NCBI GenBank assembly: GCA_003601535.1
Contig: PIXW01000138.1
Location: 1-13,260 of the forward strand
Origin: ANME-2 cluster archaeon
GTDB taxonomy: Archaea; Halobacteriota; Methanosarcinia; Methanosarcinales; Methanogasteraceae
DNA: 13,260 bases
Direction: 5' to 3'
The translations under genes were made by a program, and so were the position numbers. Positions 9,526 to 13,260 of the stretch are shown piece by piece (positions within the stretch are counted from its first letter, which is position 1; each line of letters opens with the position of its first letter). Under the pieces are notes generated by a model. The model was not told where the DNA came from. It saw nothing but the letters and a program-made list of their open reading frames with translations, and did not search any database.

Positions 9526-9649
9526 GTGTCAGAAGTTCGCGTCTTTTTTTTCGAACCTATACCCTGCCCTTCGCATGCTCGACCATATTCCCGGGTACAG
9601 AGAGCGTTACAAAATGCTTGTGTACGATCCGCGAAGCAGCGACGAGGGC

Positions 9650-9681
9650 AGCTGTATGCAGTGAAAGCCGCACGTACGGTT
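9650..9681 (+). mobile_element. Group II intron domain V-like hairpin (remnant)
   Basis: The 32-nt element folds as domain V. Its lower stem is AGCTGTAT (9650-9657) with GTACGGTT (9674-9681), 8 bp including wobbles, and carries the AGC catalytic triad. A 2-nt AC bulge (9672-9673) follows. The upper stem is GCAGT (9658-9662) with GCCGC (9667-9671), closed by a GAAA tetraloop (9663-9666). One A-C mismatch (A9660 and C9669) breaks the upper stem and may be decay. No reverse transcriptase and no GTGYG 5' end are present within the gap, so this is at most a 3' fragment of an intron. The hairpin at 9698-9720 could be a decayed domain VI but has no clear bulged A. Confidence 0.65.
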
Positions 9682-9697
9682 TGGGACGTTTCACCAC

Positions 9698-9720
9698 CGA
9701 TCATGTTATCCCTGTGATCG
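9698..9720. repeat. Hairpin upstream of the DUF63 gene
   Basis: The arms CGATCATG (9698-9705) and TGTGATCG (9713-9720) form an 8-bp stem with two wobbles and a 7-nt loop. It lies 24 nt before the DUF63 ATG. It could be a regulator site, part of the intron remnant, or chance. Confidence 0.4.
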
Positions 9721-9744
9721 TATATTCAAGCATAGCCAGATACC

Positions 9745-10563
9745 ATGTTACCAGAAATCCAGGAATTTATATATAAATATTATGTATACCCGATCATATA
9801 TGACACAGGCTACAACGTAGTGAATACCCTTACATGGGCAGCCCTGCTCGTTCCCTGCATCATCGGCGTCTTCGTGCTACTCAGATATTTTAAGATTACT
9901 ATCGATCAGCATTTCGTCACTGGGGTTGCGTGCTATGTTCTCTTCGGATCAAGTCTTCGTGTTCTTGAGGATGCTGATATCTTCTCTCCACCGCTCCAGT
10001 ACATATTCATAACACCAATCATATATTTTGTTGTGTTTTTCATAACAATGATATCGCTTGCGGCATCGCTTCATGCATATAAAGAACGGTACTACAAACC
10101 ATTCTCGATCACCGGACTCGGTCTTGCGTCTGTGAACGTTTGCGTGCTGTTGTGGCACGGACACATCACCAATCCGGCAGATGCACTGCTAATCGTGATA
10201 CTTGCCACTATCTCTACCGTATCGATCTATCTAACCGCTAAATATACAGGGATCAAATTCCTGTGCGATAGATTCAATATAGCAATTCTTGGGGCGCAGC
10301 TGCTTGATGCATCCTCAACCACAGTTGGCGTAGATATTCTCGGTTATCACGGCAAGCATGTCGTAGAGAACTTTCTGATTGGGATCACAGGCACAGGCGC
10401 GGCGATGTATCCGCTCAAACTGATCGCCTTCATCCCTGCGCTGTACGTGATCGACACCGAATTCGATGAGATTGAACTCAGGGATCTGCTGAAACTCGTA
10501 ATCCTCGTGCTTGGACTGGCTCCGGCATGTAGAAACACACTGCGAATCCTGTTTGGGGTGTGA
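9745..10563 (+). CDS. DUF63 family integral membrane protein
   Basis: This is a multi-pass membrane protein of 272 residues from an archaeal family of unknown function (DUF63). Conserved family segments are YDTGYNVVNTLTW (19-31), GSSLRVLEDA (68-77), TPIIYF (90-95), QLLDASSTTVGVDILGYH (185-202), KHVVENF (204-210) and LGLAPACRNTLR (256-267). Hydrophobic segments lie near 31-48, 57-70, 88-110, 122-138, 146-165, 176-190, 212-235 and 247-262. The many conserved Asp, His and Asn residues inside or next to membrane segments suggest a transport or enzymatic role, but none is established. No clear Shine-Dalgarno site precedes the ATG, and a TATA-like GTATATTC (9719-9726) lies about 22 nt upstream, too close for the usual spacing. 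It is followed 5 nt later by a SpoIIM-family gene, and the two probably form an operon. Confidence 0.87.
   Translation: MLPEIQEFIYKYYVYPIIYDTGYNVVNTLTWAALLVPCIIGVFVLLRYFKITIDQHFVTGVACYVLFGSSLRVLEDADIFSPPLQYIFITPIIYFVVFFITMISLAASLHAYKERYYKPFSITGLGLASVNVCVLLWHGHITNPADALLIVILATISTVSIYLTAKYTGIKFLCDRFNIAILGAQLLDASSTTVGVDILGYHGKHVVENFLIGITGTGAAMYPLKLIAFIPALYVIDTEFDEIELRDLLKLVILVLGLAPACRNTLRILFGV
10555..10560 (+). promoter_or_regulatory. Shine-Dalgarno site of the SpoIIM-family gene
   Basis: GGGGTG lies 8 nt before the ATG at 10569 and inside the end of the DUF63 gene. It favours the ATG over a GTG at 10560 that would itself overlap this site. Confidence 0.55.
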
Positions 10564-10568
10564 TCACA

Positions 10569-11132
10569 ATGGATTCGCTAAAAAAATACATCACATTCAT
10601 AACGCTCGTCTTCACAATCTCAGTAATATCTGGATATGTGTATGCAGTCTCAAACCCCTCCGAATCTGCAAGGATGGTTCAGGAACTCGGTACCACGTTC
10701 GAATGGATCAAGGATCTAAACCCGCTCTTAATCGTATCTGTTATCTTTCTGAATAACGCACTCAAGGCTCTTCTTGTAATAATATTTGGAATGCTCATAA
10801 TAATTCCGATCGGATTTATCATATATAACGGATATTTACTCGGAATCGTGATGTGTGAGCATGCACGCACATCAGGACCAGTATATGTGGCAGCAGCGAT
10901 CCTGCCGCACGGCATAATCGAACTACCGATGATCCTTCTAAGCGCGGCTCTTGGAACGCGTCTTGGGATGATGACCTTCTTAAGGATAAAAAAGGAGGTC
11001 TCCAATGAAGATGTGTTATCCGAACTGAAGCGATCGATATCCTTCTATTTCAGATGGATTCTCCCACTCTTATTCATCGCAGCCGTAATCGAGACACTCA
11101 TAACACCGATCGTGCAGTATCTGCTTGGGTGA
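10569..11132 (+). CDS. SpoIIM / DUF95 family integral membrane protein
   Basis: This is a 187-residue membrane protein of the stage II sporulation protein M family, which is widespread in Archaea, where sporulation does not occur and the role is unknown. The family pattern is visible: IFLNNALKAL (59-68), GMLIIIPIGFIIYNGYLLG (74-92, with the conserved P80 and N87-G88), and LPHGIIELP (112-120, with H114, G115, E118). Membrane segments are near 8-27, 54-75, 76-97, 104-134 and 162-182; a charged stretch at 139-156 separates the last two. It starts 5 nt after DUF63 ends and has its own Shine-Dalgarno site, so both are likely co-transcribed and may form one membrane complex; the latter is inference. 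The 3' end faces trpS with about 50 bp between. Confidence 0.87.
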   Translation: MDSLKKYITFITLVFTISVISGYVYAVSNPSESARMVQELGTTFEWIKDLNPLLIVSVIFLNNALKALLVIIFGMLIIIPIGFIIYNGYLLGIVMCEHARTSGPVYVAAAILPHGIIELPMILLSAALGTRLGMMTFLRIKKEVSNEDVLSELKRSISFYFRWILPLLFIAAVIETLITPIVQYLLG

Positions 11133-11170
11133 TGCATCTATAAACACTCCACGAGAAACCAGTGCATCAT
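11129..11170. repeat. Weak inverted repeat between convergent genes
   Basis: GTGATGCA (11129-11136) and TGCATCAT (11163-11170) can pair over 8 positions with one wobble around a 26-nt loop, between the ends of the SpoIIM and trpS genes. No oligo-T tract, the usual archaeal terminator, follows on either strand, so a terminator role is doubtful. Confidence 0.25.
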
Positions 11171-11181
11171 GATTTAATGAT

Positions 11182-12576
11182 TTACTCTGTTTCGTAAGAG
11201 ATCCCATACTCACAGAGCTCTTCTCTCGCATGTTCACGCTCTTCCTGATGATCGCGCAGAAATTCAGCCATCAGTTCGGCAGTGTATGCCTTGCACGGTC
11301 CGCACATCCTCTTTCCGCTCCTGCACTCGTGATAGATCTCCACAATCTCCTTATCATCTGGTATCAGGTGGAATAACAGCAGTTCATACACCGTGCATTT
11401 ATCAGGCTCTCCTCCGAGCTTCTTCTGCTCATCCAGTGTCATCCTGCCGCCGGTCTTTGCATTCTTCACCTTCACAAAAGCATCCTCTGGATTCTCGGTC
11501 AGTGCGATTACGCTTTCAGGGACGCTGCTCGACATCTTTCCGCCTGCAAGACCGCTCATGAACCTGTGGTAGGTTGCTGCTGGCGGCACGAACCCGTAAC
11601 CTCCGAACTCGATCTCAATTCCGCGCACCACAGATTCGATTGCCTCGAAGAGACGCGCATCAGCAAAGACATCGACATGCTCCTCGTACTGCTTCACATC
11701 ATAGCCCATCCCACTGATGGTGGAAGCTATCGCGTTCAGCGCATCCGGTGGTGCGGATTTGCCACGCACGCTGATGTACTGCTGCGTACTCTCGCAAACC
11801 TCGTATTGAGATACATGCATCCTGTTTGCGCGGTGCACGCTTACGCTCTCTTGCGTATTACGAATCGATCGAATCTCGCATCGAAACATCCGCATCTTGT
11901 TTGCAAGCCCCCGCACCAGGCGGATGTGCGGATCCTGATCAGCGCCGACCGGAATTACGACGGGCTTCGGACCGCCGTATCTCTCGATCTGCGGCTGCAG
12001 CATGTCTGCGCTCTGCACAAGCGCGCTCTCGAGGTGCGCGATGTTGGTCTCACCGCTGAATCCATAGATCGCGGAGAGTTCGGTTATGTTCGTCCTTGTG
12101 CCGAGTTCGAATGCAAGATTGCGCACATCAGAGCACTCAGACTGGAAATAGATGTGTCCTTCTGGCTTGAATCCAAGCGCTATCAGGCTGAGGATGTACT
12201 CCTCGATCCCGACCCTGCGGCAGTCCTTCCATGATACCCCGCGTACCGAATGAGCCTCCATATCAGCAATCCCGACGAATGCATCGCCGCCCATCTGTTG
12301 ATGCCAGATGATCTCATCCATCACCATCTTGTTGCCAAGATGAATCTTTCCTGACGGCATGAAACCGCTCATCACCGCAAACGGCTTGTTATGGAGAATC
12401 GCGTCCAGTAAGAGCTCATAACCCCTGTGACCAAAGATGATCCTCCTTCGCATGTACGAACAGGGATCAGGGATATGTAAAAGGATGTCATCAAATGACC
12501 GTATTCCAAACTCCTCAAATAACTTCGAGTAGTCCTCGATACTGGCAGATGTCCATGGATCGATACGGGTGGTCAT
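11182..12576 (-). CDS. trpS: Tryptophanyl-tRNA synthetase
   Basis: This class I aminoacyl-tRNA synthetase charges tRNA-Trp in the cytoplasm. The 464-residue product has PSGKIHLGN (74-82), the HIGH-type motif, and GKMSSS (346-351), the KMSKS-type motif in its archaeal/eukaryal form. Other family segments are [12 protein letters not shown] (102-113), [16 protein letters not shown] (166-181) and [12 protein letters not shown] (209-220). The N-terminus ([20 protein letters not shown], 6-25) is typical of the archaeal/eukaryal enzyme. A region of about 85-90 residues (about 240-328) separates GADQDPH from the GFVPPA...HRF...GGKMSSS block and makes the protein longer than the short archaeal enzymes of about 370-380 residues. 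The ATG at 12576 overlaps the stop of the PfpI gene (ATGA, 12573-12576), so translation is probably coupled. No Trp-responsive leader is visible. Confidence 0.97.
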   Translation of the reverse strand: MTTRIDPWTSASIEDYSKLFEEFGIRSFDDILLHIPDPCSYMRRRIIFGHRGYELLLDAILHNKPFAVMSGFMPSGKIHLGNKMVMDEIIWHQQMGGDAFVGIADMEAHSVRGVSWKDCRRVGIEEYILSLIALGFKPEGHIYFQSECSDVRNLAFELGTRTNITELSAIYGFSGETNIAHLESALVQSADMLQPQIERYGGPKPVVIPVGADQDPHIRLVRGLANKMRMFRCEIRSIRNTQESVSVHRANRMHVSQYEVCESTQQYISVRGKSAPPDALNAIASTISGMGYDVKQYEEHVDVFADARLFEAIESVVRGIEIEFGGYGFVPPAATYHRFMSGLAGGKMSSSVPESVIALTENPEDAFVKVKNAKTGGRMTLDEQKKLGGEPDKCTVYELLLFHLIPDDKEIVEIYHECRSGKRMCGPCKAYTAELMAEFLRDHQEEREHAREELCEYGISYETE

Positions 12577-13190
12577 GCCAGTGCTTCGGCAATCGTTCGC
12601 GCAAACTCCTCTGCTGCGTGCGGACCCTCTCCTGTGATGATTCTGCCGTCCTGTGTCACTCCCGCTCCTGTGTAGTTTGCGCCCCTGTCAGTGATGTATG
12701 ATACGCCGCTTTCGAAGACGGTTGCGTTCCTTCCAGATAACAGACCCGCATTCGCAGGAATCATCGGACCAAGACAGATCGCACCGATGATCATGCCAGC
12801 AGCATCCGCATCTGTTGCCAGTTTCAGATACGCTGGGTCATCATAGAGCTTGTGCGATTCAACGCCTGACCCTCCAACGAAGACGAGAGCATCGTAATCG
12901 CTGACATCGACATCAGATACGAGGAGATCGATCGATATTATCTTCCCGAGCATTCCTCTCGCTGTTCCCTTCTTTTTAGAGGCTATCACAACCTCTGCTC
13001 CGTTCTTCTCAAAAAATTCCTTTGGGATGGACAGTTCCTCATCCCTGAAATTCGATGGCGCGATAACCATCAGTATCGTTTTATTGCTCATATCTGTCAT
13101 GGTACTCACCTTGGTATTGTTATGCCCGGTGATGCATCCGGATGCTGATACGCACAGCATCAGACCGGCGATTGCTGCTGCGTATTTCAT
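12573..13190 (-). CDS. DJ-1/PfpI family protein with lipoprotein signal
   Basis: This is a DJ-1/PfpI (class I glutamine amidotransferase-like) domain of about 165 residues behind an N-terminal signal, 205 residues in total. Numbered from the ATG at 13190, residues 1-19 ([19 protein letters not shown]) look like a lipoprotein signal ending in a lipobox-like ASGC with C19, followed by a polar Asn/Ser/Thr linker. The domain shows NFRDEE (47-52, with the conserved acidic residue), LVFVGGSGV (102-110), GAICLGP (136-142, nucleophile C139) and [11 protein letters not shown] (187-197). Family members include chaperones, deglycase-like enzymes, glyoxalases and proteases; the activity here cannot be assigned. 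A start at 13199 is possible, but 13190 puts the TATA centre about 28 nt upstream, as in the neighbouring leaderless genes, and gives a cleaner signal peptide. It overlaps trpS by 4 nt. Confidence 0.87.
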   Translation of the reverse strand: MKYAAAIAGLMLCVSASGCITGHNNTKVSTMTDMSNKTILMVIAPSNFRDEELSIPKEFFEKNGAEVVIASKKKGTARGMLGKIISIDLLVSDVDVSDYDALVFVGGSGVESHKLYDDPAYLKLATDADAAGMIIGAICLGPMIPANAGLLSGRNATVFESGVSYITDRGANYTGAGVTQDGRIITGEGPHAAEEFARTIAEALA

Positions 13191-13212
13191 GATTATCATT
13201 CAGATGTTGTTT

Positions 13213-13230
13213 CATAAATATATCTGCTTT
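13213..13230 (-). promoter_or_regulatory. BRE/TATA promoter of the PfpI-trpS operon
   Basis: On the minus strand this reads AAAGCAGATATATTTATG, an A/T-rich TATA core (13213-13224) behind a BRE-like GCAAAG. The predicted start is near 13190, which supports the downstream ATG and a leaderless mRNA. The rest of 13191-13260 shows no gene. Confidence 0.6.
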
Positions 13231-13260
13231 GCAGGTACTTCTGAATAACGATAGTTCCGA

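Larger units (their letters stand above)
9487..9744. other. Intergenic region with group II intron-like remnant
   Basis: These 258 bp hold no convincing gene. From left to right they contain the protease promoter (9509-9525), a T8 tract (9544-9551) inside a weak hairpin (arms 9535-9539 and 9552-9556), a hairpin near 9595-9625 (GTACA...TGTAC ends), the group II domain V-like hairpin (9650-9681), and another hairpin (9698-9720). Short open frames cross it in both directions but resemble no family. Confidence 0.6.

Noticed and set aside
9513..9717. Two overlapping frames of about 63 residues in the 9487-9744 gap
   Set aside because: They run through the domain V-like hairpin in both directions and have no ribosome site or family resemblance; the RNA structure explains the sequence better.
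11566..12234. 222-residue open frame on the plus strand inside trpS
   Set aside because: Antisense shadow of a well-supported trpS; it has no promoter or ribosome site, and its composition reflects the opposite strand.

Overview
The window reads as a piece of a euryarchaeal chromosome, most likely from a methanogen or methane/alkane-oxidising relative of the Methanosarcinales. The evidence is an archaeal-type 23S and 5S rRNA, BRE/TATA promoters instead of bacterial -35/-10 boxes, an ADP-dependent sugar kinase, a cobalamin/tetrapyrrole gene (cbiH) and hemC, an archaeal/eukaryal-type tryptophanyl-tRNA synthetase, and the archaeal membrane families DUF63 and SpoIIM/DUF95. A precise genus cannot be named from the sequence alone.

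Layout. Positions 1-3251 (minus strand) hold 5S and 23S rRNA in the order 23S-5S. The region that should carry 16S upstream of 23S holds instead a 195-bp divergent promoter region and cbiH on the plus strand, so 16S is not linked to 23S here. cbiH (3447-4208, plus) runs tail to tail into a four-gene minus-strand operon. Read in the direction of transcription, this operon is a cysteine-containing small protein (V4R-like, tentative), a roadblock/LC7 protein, a QueD-type pterin synthase and an ADP-dependent phosphofructokinase/glucokinase. The operon is divergent from hemC (6920-7822, plus) across an 82-bp region with two back-to-back BRE/TATA promoters. hemC runs tail to tail into a site-2 protease with two PDZ domains (minus). 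A 258-bp intergenic gap follows, containing what looks like domain V of a group II intron and no full intron. Next come the membrane-protein pair DUF63-SpoIIM (plus), then convergently trpS and a lipoprotein-type DJ-1/PfpI protein, coupled on the minus strand.

How the genes relate. cbiH and hemC both serve tetrapyrrole synthesis (uroporphyrinogen to cobalamin/F430). QueD points to the preQ0/archaeosine tRNA modification route, the ADP kinase to sugar phosphorylation, and trpS to translation. The roadblock protein and its upstream partner look like a small regulatory pair. A repeated pattern separates first genes from internal ones. Promoter-proximal genes (V4R-like, hemC, site-2 protease, PfpI) have a TATA box centred about 27-29 nt before the start codon and no Shine-Dalgarno site, which predicts leaderless mRNAs. 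Genes inside operons have Shine-Dalgarno sites or ATGA stop/start overlaps. All family calls are from reading motifs by eye; no database search was possible.
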